64,000 nt of DNA from Daphnia carinata (Eukaryota; Arthropoda; Branchiopoda; Diplostraca; Daphniidae): the NCBI RefSeq assembly GCF_022539665.2, contig NC_081333.1:4834971-4898970 (forward strand). The letters run 5' to 3'. A program made the position numbers and the translations under genes. Position 1 is the first letter of the stretch. Each line of letters begins with the position of its first letter. The notes under the pieces were generated by a model. It made no database searches. It was given only the letters and a program-made list of their open reading frames with translations, and was not told the origin of the DNA. Shown here one piece after another: positions 21,969 through 33,979 of this stretch.

Positions 21969-22747
21969 CTACGCGAAATAGCTGCTTATTTTCAACTGCC
22001 TTTCTTTATGGTTAAGGGATAAAACATCTTGTACATCTTGCAAGTCTGTGCCAGGATTGTTCAAAGTTACACTTATAGCCAGCGCTCCTTTAAGTTTTAA
22101 AACAGGTTCAAAACAATCTAAACATACGAACAGCAACAAAATGTTCACACATTTAGAAATAAAAAATTCTAAAATTATTATGTATGTATGTATGTGTACA
22201 TAATTTACCTTTGTTGCTTCTGCTAGGCTCCAAAAAAATGTGTGTTTTGATGAGATTGTCTTTTAATATATATGCCAGCTTTAAATTAGGTGTTGAAGTT
22301 GTAGCAGGTTCAAACACAGAAAATTTGTTGACTGTATTGTAAATCTGAAGAAGTTCTTTTGTTCCTTCCATTAACTCCTTAAAGAAAAGTAATTTGAAAA
22401 CCACTATGGTTACTTTTTACAGCTGATATTACTTTCCACAAATTAGTGTCCATCCATTCAAAAGTGTAATATTCATTTCCATTCATCATAATTTTGCAAC
22501 GAACAAAACGGAACTCCACTAGAATAAAACTGGTCCTGTTTAACTAAAAAAAAGTATACCGTGCATTTTCCTGTCAACTTCATTTGAAAGTACCAATATG
22601 GCTTCAGCTTAAATCAAAAGACGGCATTACGGTTCAAATTGAGAGTAGCATTTCGTTTCTTAAATCAATGTTAATTTCAAACGATGAATCCTGTGTGGGT
22701 CAATCTGCTTTTCATACCTTTAGATATTCACGAACTGATCGACTCAT
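21969..22747 (-). CDS. Unrecognised multi-exon protein gene
   Basis: A chain of minus-strand exons: 22747-22718 (ATG; MSRSVREYLK, donor GTATGA), a poorly resolved second exon, then 22543-22433 (or starting 22535), 22377-22209 and 22117-21969 (stop TAG). The last two junctions keep frame with good donors (AAA|GTAATA, AAAG|GTAAAT) and acceptors. The protein, about 150 aa, contains TSFILVEFRFVRCKIMMNGN, YYTFEWMDTNLWK, ELMEGTKELLQIYNTVNKFS, LKLAYILKDNLIKTH, then CFEPVLKLKGALAISVTLNN and a charged end. No signal peptide or membrane segment. It looks like a genuine conserved host gene (mixed beta/alpha composition, no low complexity), but I do not recognise the family. The second exon could be a 14-nt micro-exon (22607-22594), so the N-terminus is uncertain. 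Confidence 0.6.
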
Positions 22748-22817
22748 GTTATGATGTTGTGTTGTTTCACGTGAAAAACGTTGGCTGCTAATTATTAACA
22801 GTTTTAAAGGAACGTCT

Positions 22818-23230
22818 GGCCACAGTAAAGTGCGGACGCGGTTAAACTGAGGACTTTCATCTGCGGGATGGGCTGCAAAAAGGAAGGCCACAGTAAAGTG
22901 CGGTCGCGGACTTTGGCCTGAACAAACTGCGGACTTTTAGCTGTGGGCTGGCTGAAAATGTTTCACAGCAGTCCGCTTTTTCCCTATTTTTTACGTATTG
23001 CCCGAACACTGTTTTCTAAACTTCGGCGACAACATAGATATTCAAATATATACTTCCAGACTCCTTTTCATCTATAATTTCTAGTTTGCTTGTTCATTAA
23101 GAAGTATAGTGTTTCGAACAATTCGTGGTACTGCGTATTAGTGATAAATAATCGGGGCCAGTCCATACCTAAACATCTGCAGTTTACCCGGTCCATAGTC
23201 CGCAGCCCACGTCCGTACTTTACTCTGGCC
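22818..23230. mobile_element. MITE with GGCCACAGTAAAGT inverted ends
   Basis: The left end GGCCACAGTAAAGTGCGGAC and the reverse complement of the right end GGCCAGAGTAAAGTACGGAC match at 18 of 20 bases over a 413-bp unit with no coding sequence. A second copy of the left terminus lies inside it at 22886 (GGCCACAGTAAAGTGCGG), followed by GTCCGC/GCGGAC words, so the unit contains a duplicated or nested end. No clear target duplication was seen. It starts 71 bp upstream of the ATG of the gene at 22747. Confidence 0.6.
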
Positions 23231-23469
23231 CTTTTACGGTATTAGATTAAAGATTTCTCGATTAGAAATGGAAATATGTACAGAACGGAAAAAAAAAAAC
23301 TTTTTTTTGCAAATATAAGGTAGGTTTAATTAAGCAAAGTATTTAGTCATCAGGTATTTAGCTCTATTGTACTTTTCTCTCTAAAAGGAATGTACGTACT
23401 TGGGAAAATGGAGTATGCTCTATCAATAATACCATCAATCAGGAAAATATTCCTACTTGGTGGCAGTTT

Positions 23470-23535
23470 GGTTTAAGACAAATGCATTTGGTTTTAAGAC
23501 AAATGCATTTGGTTTTAAGACAAATGCATTTGGTT
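23470..23535. repeat. 21-bp minisatellite, three copies
   Basis: The unit TTTTAAGACAAATGCATTTGG is repeated three times head to tail almost without change; the first copy has lost one T. Confidence 0.85.
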
Positions 23536-24414
23536 TTTCTTGTTGTCCGGGAAAAGAAGTGAGATACGCAGTACCTACATAAAGTATTTGAACACCTTAG
23601 GGAACCTTATGGGAAAATGCCGTTTCCGCTACCCTTTTTAATTAGTCCCCTTTGACGAAAACTCGATTTTTCGTAGCGTCGTGAAGACAAGGTTTTCCAC
23701 AAGGTTCTCTCGTTTTGTAGGTAAAATATAGCTTCTTCTACAAACTGGAAAAAACGAATATTTCGGTGACCAAATGTACTTGCTCAGACTGTGCCAGCAC
23801 ATATTAGGAATAGCCTCCACCTATTCAGACAATTTTATATTTCAATCTCCTTTAACGAGCCTTGTGCAAAACTCACTTACTTCTTCGGAACAATGGTCAA
23901 GCAACGTCGACTTGTAGTGATTGAGCAGATAAGCATATTGTTACCAAATGTACCTTTTCCGCCATGTTATGTGTAAAACAAAGAAAAACTACCAAATCTG
24001 ACGGGGACCGCTAGACACGGATGTGACATACTTAGTGTTCTGATTTAAACTTTATAATAAGTAATTTTTTGAAAGATGAGAGTGCAAGGTATCGTCCCCC
24101 CTCGCAAACGCTGTGAGCTGCTTGTTATTTGAATTTGTTGGAAATTCTGTTTTAAAATTTCAACGATCATTCAGGTTTTGGCTCATAGATGGCATTATAG
24201 GAAGCTAGGTTCCAATCTTCTTTTCTTGCCTTTCTGCCAAGTTTGTCAAATACTGAAGAAATTTATTTAGTTTTGTTAATATAACGCTGAAATAATGCTT
24301 AGAGAATTTGCACTTAAAAATTATTCATATCAAATGATTTTTAAATATCTTTTTAAATTGCGAAATTTCAGTAACACTACGGCAGCACTGGATCAGTTTC
24401 CGTTTGGGCCGGCA
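23536..24414. other. Upstream region of the ubiquitin-L40 gene
   Basis: No coding frame, repeat family or RNA gene recognised. It presumably includes the promoter of the plus-strand gene beginning at about 24420. Confidence 0.35.
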
Positions 24415-24474
24415 GCCATCTTTCTCTCAAAAGCCGTAGAAGACATCGTTTTCTCACGTCTGCAGCGTGTCAGG
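24415..24474 (+). promoter_or_regulatory. Predicted TCT initiator / TOP start and 5' leader exon of ubiquitin-L40
   Basis: CCATCTTTCTCTC at 24416-24428 fits the polypyrimidine TCT initiator used by ribosomal-protein genes in insects, with a start predicted near C24420. The short leader exon then ends at 24474 in front of donor GTAAGA. A 173-nt leader intron runs to acceptor TTTTTTAG (24647), 8 nt before the start codon. The start site is inferred from motif only. Confidence 0.45.
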
Positions 24475-24520
24475 GTAAGAGCATGTATATTCGTCTCTCT
24501 CAGTTCCTATAGTGAATTAA

Positions 24521-25107
<587 letters not shown>

Positions 25108-25159
25108 TGTATTCACAGGCATCTTGCTTGGAAACGAAATACAAAAGTTTCAATGGTAT

Positions 25160-25165
25160 TTTATT
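25160..25165 (-). terminator. Poly(A) signal of Pelle
   Basis: On the minus strand AATAAA lies at 25165-25160, eleven bases past the Pelle stop codon (25178-25176). The two convergent genes therefore have poly(A) signals within about 60 bp and probably overlapping or abutting 3' ends. Confidence 0.55.
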
Positions 25166-25175
25166 GACAAGTGTT

Positions 25176-27530
25176 CTAATTTGACAGTGAAATAAGTGCA
25201 GACTGGTCAATTTGCAGGAGTTCAGTATATACCTAAAACAAAATGTTATTGGTATAATCTACAGGAACCATAATTTATTGTTACTTACTTGCGTCATAAA
25301 TGGCCTCCGTTTCTTTTCTTGAATGCAAGATAACGCTATAGAATGTAAAGTTGAAGCCATGTTCTCTGGCAGTGGAACTATTTTAGGATCTAATAATTGA
25401 ATGAAGTTGGTATCATCCAGAGCTGAGTCAACATGTGAAATCTGCAATGAAAGCTTTATCAGTATTTAAACTTTGAAACTTGTACTTAACATAAATACTA
25501 TCTTATTTTACTCAATCGTGATGGGCAAATCAGCAAGGCCAAATGTTTAATTAGAACAAAATGTCATTAATTCCGTATTAATTTACATTCTCTACGGAAG
25601 AAAAATATCATTACGCTCCCACCCAAAGAAAAAACGAAATGCAAATTGATGGAAAACTAATGTGAAGAGCTTTTTCTTCTTCGCCAAGTATTCACTTACC
25701 AAGTCGTTGCCATCTCGTTCTTCATCATAAGGTGGAAGGCCGGTGAGCAATTCCAAGATGATCTACAGATTAGAGATAGACTTTAAGAACCGGCTATTTT
25801 TTTTTTTCTTTTTCATTTTAGATCAGCAACTTACCACTCCGAAGCTAAAGGTATCAAGTTTCACCGAAATATCACCCCGAAAAGCTTTGGCCAAGAAACG
25901 GAATCACGATAAAGACGTGGACAATATAAATTTATGAACGTCATCTAAAAAATTAATTTAAAACACCTTCTGGAGCCATATACGCTGAAGTTCCTAAAAC
26001 GTTCGATGTGAAAGCTATACTTTTGGAACCTCGCCCAGTAGCACCGATTCGGATAAGGCCAAAATCTCCTAGCTGAAAAAGAAAAAAAAAACAAGTTCTT
26101 GGGAAACTTTAAAAAAAATAAAAAATTCTTATTCAAATTACGTACTTTTGCCTTCATGTCATGATCAAGGAGAATGTTGGCACTTTTAACGTCTCGATGA
26201 ACAAGCGGTTGGGCTCTTCCCGTGTGCAAATAAATTAGCGCTGAAATATCTGTCACATAAGCCATTGAATTTAAAAGAGCATTGCTACAAACAAACAAAA
26301 CCTTTTGCTACGCCATGCGCGACGTCAAGTCTTTGATTCCATTGTAATGGAGAAGTTCCTCCCTACAACGTGAGTTGAAATGAGAACTTTTGGGTCAAAA
26401 TATTTTGCATTACTATGGCGGATACCTCGCAAGCTAATCGAGCTTCTAGTGATCCATTCGGAATAAATGGGTAAACAAGACAGCAGTCCGGTCCATCTGC
26501 GGAATACGCTAGAAGAGCTAACAAGTTTTCATGTACATATTTGGACATTGTTTCTACTTCTGTTCGGAAAAGTCGATTTATGTCAATGTCTACATCTGCC
26601 TTAAGCCAAAACAGGAAGTTAAACCATTTTCTTGTACATTTTTCTCAATAATGAAGCTAAATGTACCTTTTGATTGTGGAGTCTTTTTACAGCTACTTTA
26701 GTTTGAATAGGTAGTTTCAATTTTTGATAGATCTGAATGCCTCTACTGTCTAAACGTTGATTTTCTTGTAGCATACCAAGAAACACTGTGCCAAATGCCC
26801 CAGCACCTAAGAGATCAAACATTAACAATTTCAACTTTATGTGGAAGTTTAAAAGCATTACCTAGTTTTCGACCATTGGAAACTGGATTCTGGTCAAAGT
26901 CGTTAGTCAAATATTCTAGATCAGTATACGGTAAATGTGGCAATATAGTGTTAAAATCTTCAAACGGGGTCTGTGAAGGAATCTTTTTCTGCTGAAAACA
27001 TTTTAGGTGTTCATTGGTTGCCTCCAATATTGTTTGATCAATTAAATCAAATGTATTGCTTTGAGCCAAATTTATGTCAGCAATGTTGGAGGGTACAATT
27101 GCTGATGGACCATTAGTAGGCCTTTCTAGAGGACTACCTTCAAGAAGATCCTCAGATAGGTAATCTGCCGCTTGATATAATTCCAACTTGACAAGTAGCT
27201 GAATAAGCTCTTGAATAGTTGGCCTTTTTTTGCCACTGGTTCCCCATTCATCAATAAGAATCTCAAAAGCAGGCTTAATTTGTCGTTTAGCTTCATTCTC
27301 AATCAACCTAGTACAAAACTGGAAACATTTTTATCTCTGGGTTTTTCAAGAAATATGGCAGTGTTTATTTACCTGACATCTTCCGACGAATACTTCTTTG
27401 TTTCTCCGTTTTCAGCGGATTTAGGGATAGCTCCCATTAAAATTTTCCAACTGTTATTAACATCTAACATAGCCGAAAGTCGGGATCTCGCCTGGATCGG
27501 CATTTTGCGAATTTCCAATTCTGGATTCAT
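25176..27530 (-). CDS. pll: Pelle/IRAK serine-threonine kinase with death domain
   Basis: Eleven exons on the minus strand: 27530-27373, 27307-26862, 26806-26667, 26599-26426, 26362-26302, 26240-26146, 26072-25967, 25884-25835, 25762-25700, 25441-25289 and 25232-25176. All joins keep frame; the CDS is 1503 nt (500 aa), close to fly Pelle. An N-terminal death domain spans about residues 25-115 (NSWKILMGAIP ... QELIQLLVKLELYQAADYL). A Ser/Pro-poor linker follows. The kinase domain starts at about 202: GAGAFGTV loop, catalytic Lys in VAVKRL (242), HRDVKSANILL (Asp 343), DFG at 361-363, a MAPEA motif, FSFGV and LELLTGLPPYDE. All catalytic residues are present. The family acts downstream of Toll/MyD88 adaptors (Tube in flies) in innate immunity and axis patterning. 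Most introns are about 60-90 nt; the two between exons 8-10 are larger (72 and 256 nt). Confidence 0.95.
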
Positions 27531-30500
27531 TTTCTTTTTGTTTTTATCACTTTGCAGGTGCTGCAGGTTTGTTTAACTATAGCGCTTGTGTTCGGATTGG
27601 CCACTATTTTCAAAACAAATTTCGACTGCTATTGCTAGGTGACGCTGACAACAAATAAAGTCCCACCCATATTTCCAGGTCGTTCTGCACCGAGTTTGGA
27701 CATGACGGTATAAGCCTAACGGATTTTCATCCCAATTTTGCAACTTTACATCGATATTTAACCATGTTTAACTGAGGGGCAAATTTTCTACAATTTTGCC
27801 ATCCATTACCAGTGTTGATTACCACTGTGATACACTGTAGCTTGTTGCAAGATGAGCACCGCGCTTACAACCCCCCTGCAAATCCATTCAAATTTTCGAT
27901 TAGTGAATAGGTATCTGAAAATTGTATTTTAGGTGGCAGGCAAACGAAGCCACTGAAAACGCAGCCGAAATGCAGTGAAAAAAATGACTGGCAATAAGGA
28001 AAACTAATTTGAAAATCAAGAAAAGAAATAGCTTTCTTGTTGTTGTGGATTTATGGATGCTAAAAATGGTTTCGCATTAATTGTCTACCTGTGATGTGTC
28101 GATCACAAAAAATGTAAGTGAAAAAGATGATTCTGAATAACTGCATATTCAACAATGTTGGAGGCGGACGATAATGCTTAAAAAAACGTACAACCCTCAA
28201 CATTGGATGCAAATAAACTATTCGGGACAAATGGCAGAGAAAGTCAAGTTGTTAGATAGAAAAAAAAGCGTCTAGATTCAATTGGCAATATCAAATTTGA
28301 GCAGTCTTGCAAGGCTACTACTAATAGAAGCTTTTGAGCTGTATGGGCTTTAAGATAATCTTTGGGAAACCTACTGTATAGTTTAAACTTCTTTTTATTC
28401 TCTTGTTGAGCCAATAAAATAAAATGGCAATAATTAGAGAGTAAAATGTTAAAATTTGAAAAAGAAATTGAAGCTAAAACTAATTTTTTCGAAGTATTCT
28501 TCCAGAAAACAACGGTTAATGCGTATTTACAGCAATTAATGCTAAACTAAACTGTCCATCACTTCAAGACTGCAAATGTTGCTGGCACTTGAAAAATTGG
28601 ATCAATCTAATCATTTGCATTTCAGCTGCATACTTTTCAAAGCCACTGCGGGAGATCTAATGCTTTAGAAAAAAATTAGTACGTAACGGATGGTTCATGA
28701 AATGAGTGTTAGCACAGAAAACTAGTTTTCGCTAAATTAGACAAGCGATTGCTCTGCTGCTTCGATATCGTCTAACGGTACCAAGCATCACTCCATCGGA
28801 TATTTATTTCTCACTGACACGTTTCTTGTTCCGCGTGCTGGTCGCAAACGGTTGCAAAAGACAAGAATTCATTTGAAACATTATGAAGGAATCGTAAATT
28901 TCCATGTACATTTAACTTGGAAAATTAGAGCAGTACATAACGACTGTCTGTGACTGTGGTGAAAAATCAAAACTGCGAACGCAAAGTGCTAGCAAAATTT
29001 GATCGGCATTCACGAGTCAAAGCTATTGCAGTCCCGATTTTCTATCACGAATTTCGTTAACCTCGTCGCCTTTGACAGAGGTATCTTTTAAGAAAATGCA
29101 AAAGACAAGTGGAAATAAGAATTCTCTTCAAAGCTCTTTGCCTAGGCTGCATACAGTACATGAAATTATGACGCGTAAATTTAAGCAAGCGATCAATCTA
29201 CCGTAAAACGCATTCACTTTTGGAGGAGTATAACGCACTGGTGATCGCGCCATCTATAAACTACCTTAGAAACGGTTTTATTAGTGGTGTAGATACAACT
29301 AATCTCATAAGCATTGAGCATTGCATTCTGATGACGGGGTTGCGTGGGATCCCGACTTTGGCGAATCAATACTCGTATCTAGGAGGAGAGACACAGACGT
29401 AAGGAATGTAACTTACCATTAGTGTCAGGCAGATCTACTACTCGCCGACTTCAAAAGGGACGTTCATCTAGCAAAGAGTAGATTTCGCAAGATGAATCAC
29501 GCAATTACTTGCAATACACTAGACACTGTATACAGAGCGGCCAAGTCAACAGCTTGGTTAACAATGCCAAAGCATTTCATGTGGTCATTTTCTAAGCCGA
29601 TAGCTAACACGAGAAAAAGATTTAAATGTTCGATTGTTTTTGTGTTTTGTTTCAACTACAGGTACGGCCAGTGTTCCAGTGTGTGCCTCAATGAGCTAGA
29701 TAGCGAAGAGAAGAGAGCCGTGAAAAGGAGAGCAAGTCGATAAAGAGACTTGTCGCACCATTTCAGGGGGATTTTGTGCATAGCTAATGGGGACGGCCTG
29801 CAGCAGTTTTACACCCTGGCCAAGAGTATACGGCGAGCTTGCTCCATGCTTTATCGGACTAACGCTACTGGTTTTGCGTTGCTGTATTGATCTGCCAGCC
29901 AAAAAGAGGAGGGACATGGCAAAAAGGCTGGGACGTGGGAGGAGGCGACGGCAGTCGAAACCGACAGAAAGTTGCAACGGTGGCGTCGTCGAGCGGTGGG
30001 ATGCGGCGCGACGCCAACGTCACTCACAACCAATTCGTATCAAATATGGAACGGATCTCGGAAGATGAGACCAAGAGCCAAAGAGCTGAAGGAAAGGGGT
30101 GGCAGAAGGCTTGGGGGGGGGGGGGGGGGCCTTGGAAAAAAACAAAATATTTCTACATTATTATTGCAAAAAAAAAAAAAATTGTAATAATAATAAAGTA
30201 AACATAAATAAATAAATAATAAAAAAAAAATGGCCAGATTGAGAAAAAGAGAATCAGTCGTAGAAAAAAGAGGCTACAGTACAAAGAGTAGGCAAAAAAA
30301 AGAAAAGCCATGCTCTTGATAAATTTCCCGAGAGAACTCCTTGAATCGTGTTTTAGATTTCAATATCACGGCTGATGGTTTCCTCGCGGCGGCGACCGTC
30401 TTCTTCCTATTCTCTTCGTTCTCCCACTCATTCCCCATCACGCGTTTTTGCCCTTTCGTTCCTCTTTATCCCAGTTCGGTGTTCCTTTTTCGTTTCATTA

Positions 30501-32900
30501 TACGTAATTATTATCATTTCATTTTTGTTTTTTTTGTTTTTGTTTTTCTTTTTGCTTCACGGTGGTGTGTTTGTCTCTTTCGTGATGGGAACGATGCAGT
30601 GAAAAAAAAAAAGAAATAGAGCAATCCGAAAGGCCTGGAGGCGTACGAATGTGTTATCATGGCGAGTGATTTGAAGCCTCTGTCACATAGTCTACACCTA
30701 GCACGCACACGGTTAAGACACGTGGCTTCATGAATTGCAGACGAAAATAGAAATCATTAAAACAATGACACTTTGCAAAATTCATTTCTAAAGCAGCTGC
30801 ATTTAAAAAAACGGGATACGTGGAAGGAACTGACGCTGACAAATGGCAACGAAAGAACAAGCAAAAACGGATCGAAAAAATTGTACGCTCATCTCTTACT
30901 CATTGATAGAATGTAACATCGTCTACGTTTTGAATCGGATATAGATTCGTGACATGGGTATCAGTAAAGAGTGCTCGCAAACTGCTCCACGTGGATTCGA
31001 ATCCATCCATCAATCAACATTTTGTATGTCGATGGACAGCGTAACCAACGGACGCTCCCTCTATCATTGCGGATGTATGACATGCGCTGCGCGCGTTGTC
31101 CACATTTTTGGTCTTGCTCTCATTGCGTCCATCTCGTGTCAAATAGATGATAAGAGTCGGGACAGCGACCAGAGGCACGCTAAGCTAATCGATTAGCAAC
31201 TGTGCGGTGCCACTGTTTTAACACTGACACTAAGCTGAGTACAGAATCATTGCGACAGTTATGACATTTTTTTTTTTTCCATACAAAATGCACTTATTTA
31301 GCTTTCTATCGGAAGCTTCGCCCATTTTTCGTATTCGTTAGAGTGATGACATTGCTGACACATCGTCCCGTGTGTTGGTGCATTAACAAGAAAAGCAACA
31401 AACACAAGAAAATATGCGACGGCCATTCACAATGTCATGGCTTCTCCGAGTTGACCGACAAAATCGGACTTGATCCAACGCCATAAATTAAATAAATATA
31501 CTTATATTATTGCACTACTGACTACTACTCGACCAAGAGTACAGCATGTGTTGACAAAAGTGATACCGGTTTTAGCCACTCTGCGCCAAAATCTCGGCTG
31601 TAATTTGTCGCCAGCCGGGGCCGCCCCAGTCATTTATCGTGCTACTTTATCGCCGGGAATAAGGCAACACACACAACTGGTGTTTGCGTTGCGCACCTGG
31701 GACCATACGGGATATGATTGATTGTTACAATTGATTTTTGTTTTTTTATTATTATTTATGTCGCTATTGAAAACATTAGGGAAGCCACAAGTGGATTTTG
31801 TGTTATGGTCCATACAACCAGGTGGCAGGTGGCCTCATTTGCCTATATGGAAATCATTATTTGTTAAAAAATGAGCCGTAGTGGATGAAGAATGAGTTCC
31901 GTTGTTGGTTAGCAACCTCGTAATGACCTTTGCGTGAAGCGTCAGTCATTCGCCCGGTAGCGAGTGTCCAGTCAACGTCGACTGCCGGCCGGATGGTGAG
32001 CTGAAATGAATTCCAACGGCGGTATTGATCAACCAGCAACCTTCTCTCATCTCTTCTTCTTCTCTAGTTTCTCTTCATCTTTTTTTTTTTTTTTTTTTTC
32101 TCTTCATTTTCCTTGTTTTCTTTCTTTCTTCTTACTCGTCTTATTCCCCTTCTCGCTCCGTTTTCTTATTTATTTTATTTTATTTTTTTTGCGTGTTTTA
32201 TGCCTTTTGGTTTTGACGGGCATCCCAGTGTGCAACTAGGATGCCAATGCGGATAAAGGTACGCAATCGAATTTACGTCATAACCAACAGAAGAAAAAAA
32301 GAAATTCGAAAGAACGTCGGTAATATTTTAGACTGCCAAATAAAAAAAAAAACAATCTTTTTTTTTTTTTTTTTCAGAAAAGAAAGAGAGATAACTGTTG
32401 GGAAGAGTCGACCAATTACGAATGAACCTTAAGCAAGGCCCAAAGGAAAAAAAAAAAAAACGGGATGCAATGGTTTTCGGTTCGCCAATCCGCGGTTTCA
32501 AACGCCTGCCAAACGACGGTTGACTCACGAACTTGGCCAGATCATTCAAACATTTCAAAAAAAAAAAAAAAAAAAAACTGTGGCAAACAACTGCCATTTT
32601 TGCTGTAGCTCTTTCGAACGAAACCCATCCAACCGAACCATAACACTAACCTCACCTGAGTTACAACATTTAGGGGTTAGGTAAGGCACGACGGCGCCAT
32701 ACCATGTTGTTTTCACTAAGGTTATACAGGTAAAAAGCAGGTCTCTGTGGCGACTAGCATATAGTTGCGCACACGTCACGACGTATCGTAGTCAACTATT
32801 GCAATCGAATCTTTTGGGGTATAAATTATAAGGGGGGTCGGAATGAAAAGAAGAGGCAGATAGGAGAAAGAGGCCGTATATACTCTAATATTATTTAGAG
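27531..32900. other. Long non-coding interval; composition changes near 30 kb
   Basis: 27.5-29.7 kb is ordinary AT-rich sequence with no supported gene or repeat family. From about 29.9 kb it becomes rich in purine/pyrimidine tracts and homopolymers: a run of 17 G at 30113-30129, and long T and A runs near 32080, 32360, 32448 and 32560. No coding exon is supported. Confidence 0.4.
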
Positions 32901-32951
32901 GTACAAACCGAAAAAGAGAGAAAGAGAGAAAGAGAGAAAGGAAGAAACGAC

Positions 32952-32960
<9 letters not shown>

Positions 32961-32990
<30 letters not shown>

Positions 32991-32995
32991 AACGC

Positions 32996-33034
<39 letters not shown>
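32961..33034. repeat. Compound microsatellite (AG)n-(TG)n
   Basis: About 13 AG units (32961-32986) are followed after 10 bases by about 19 TG units (32997-33034). Further imperfect GAGAAA repeats lie just upstream. Confidence 0.95.
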
Positions 33035-33049
33035 ATGGGGACTGACAGT

Positions 33050-33979
33050 GGGGGACTGGGCTTGCCCGAGCTTTAGACCGTCAGTCCCCTAACAGCCGCC
33101 ATATCGGACGGTTGCAGTCGCTATTTTCCTCAGCGTTTTCACCTTTCCGATCGATCTCTGAACGCCTTGCTGTTGTTCTTCTTGTTCCACGCTGGCCAAC
33201 ACCCCTCTCTCAACCCCTAAACGGACGTTGGCTCTTACGCTCACTTACACCTACCTCGGTTACACCCCGAACTAGAGCAAAAAGAAATATCCGTTCATTT
33301 TTATCGTTGTTTGGTTTTTTTTTTTTTTTTTTTTTTTTACATTTGCTCCACTGACGAAAACGACCACACGTTTCGATCGCATTGAACATCGTACGAAAAA
33401 AAAAAAAAAAAAAAAAAAAAACACGAGGGGGCGAACATCTTTGATGAGTGCGTTGACAAGAGTTTTGCCGTAGCGATTGGGGATTGTGTGGCTGGATGTG
33501 CTGTGCTGTCGTGTCGTGTACGGTGAGACAACGGTGCAAACAAAAAAAAAAAGAAATTGTTGAACGACCAGTAGAAAACCGCCCTTTTTGACGGTTTGGG
33601 AATTGATCGTCGTTTCTTCTTCGTCATCCCTTTGCCAGCTCAACACTTAGACACGCAACATTGACAAGCAAGACGCCGGGTTGACAGTCGTCGACGACAC
33701 TCTCTCTGGGTATCTGTGTTCATGTGTGTGTATTCTCTGCGTGTGTGTGTGTGAGTGTGTATGTGTGATTGTGCGTCTGTGTGTGTGTGTGTTTCTGTAG
33801 CGCGTGTGGGCTTTGGCAAGCCGTGATTAGTTCCTGGTCATCGCGCGCCTTCCTCAACCAAGATCTCGCTTTTTTCCGAAATCACGTTCCTGCCCGACTT
33901 CCAACACCTTGGCCCGCGTCTGACATAGAACCTTTAAAGGGATTACTACTCGTCCCGGTCAAGGAACACTTTGACAAAG
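33050..33979 (+). other. Possible 5' leader exon ending in a strong splice donor
   Basis: This stretch is more balanced in composition than its flanks, contains TG-rich and pyrimidine-rich segments, and ends ACAAAG|GTAAGAAT at 33979/33980, a near-consensus donor. There is no long ORF. It could be the first untranslated exon of the Turtle gene 27 kb downstream. That connection is inference and no transcript evidence is available here. Confidence 0.2.

Noticed and set aside
30985-31015. tRNA-like B box (GGATTCGAATCC)
   Set aside because: No A box or cloverleaf can be formed from the preceding 70 bases.
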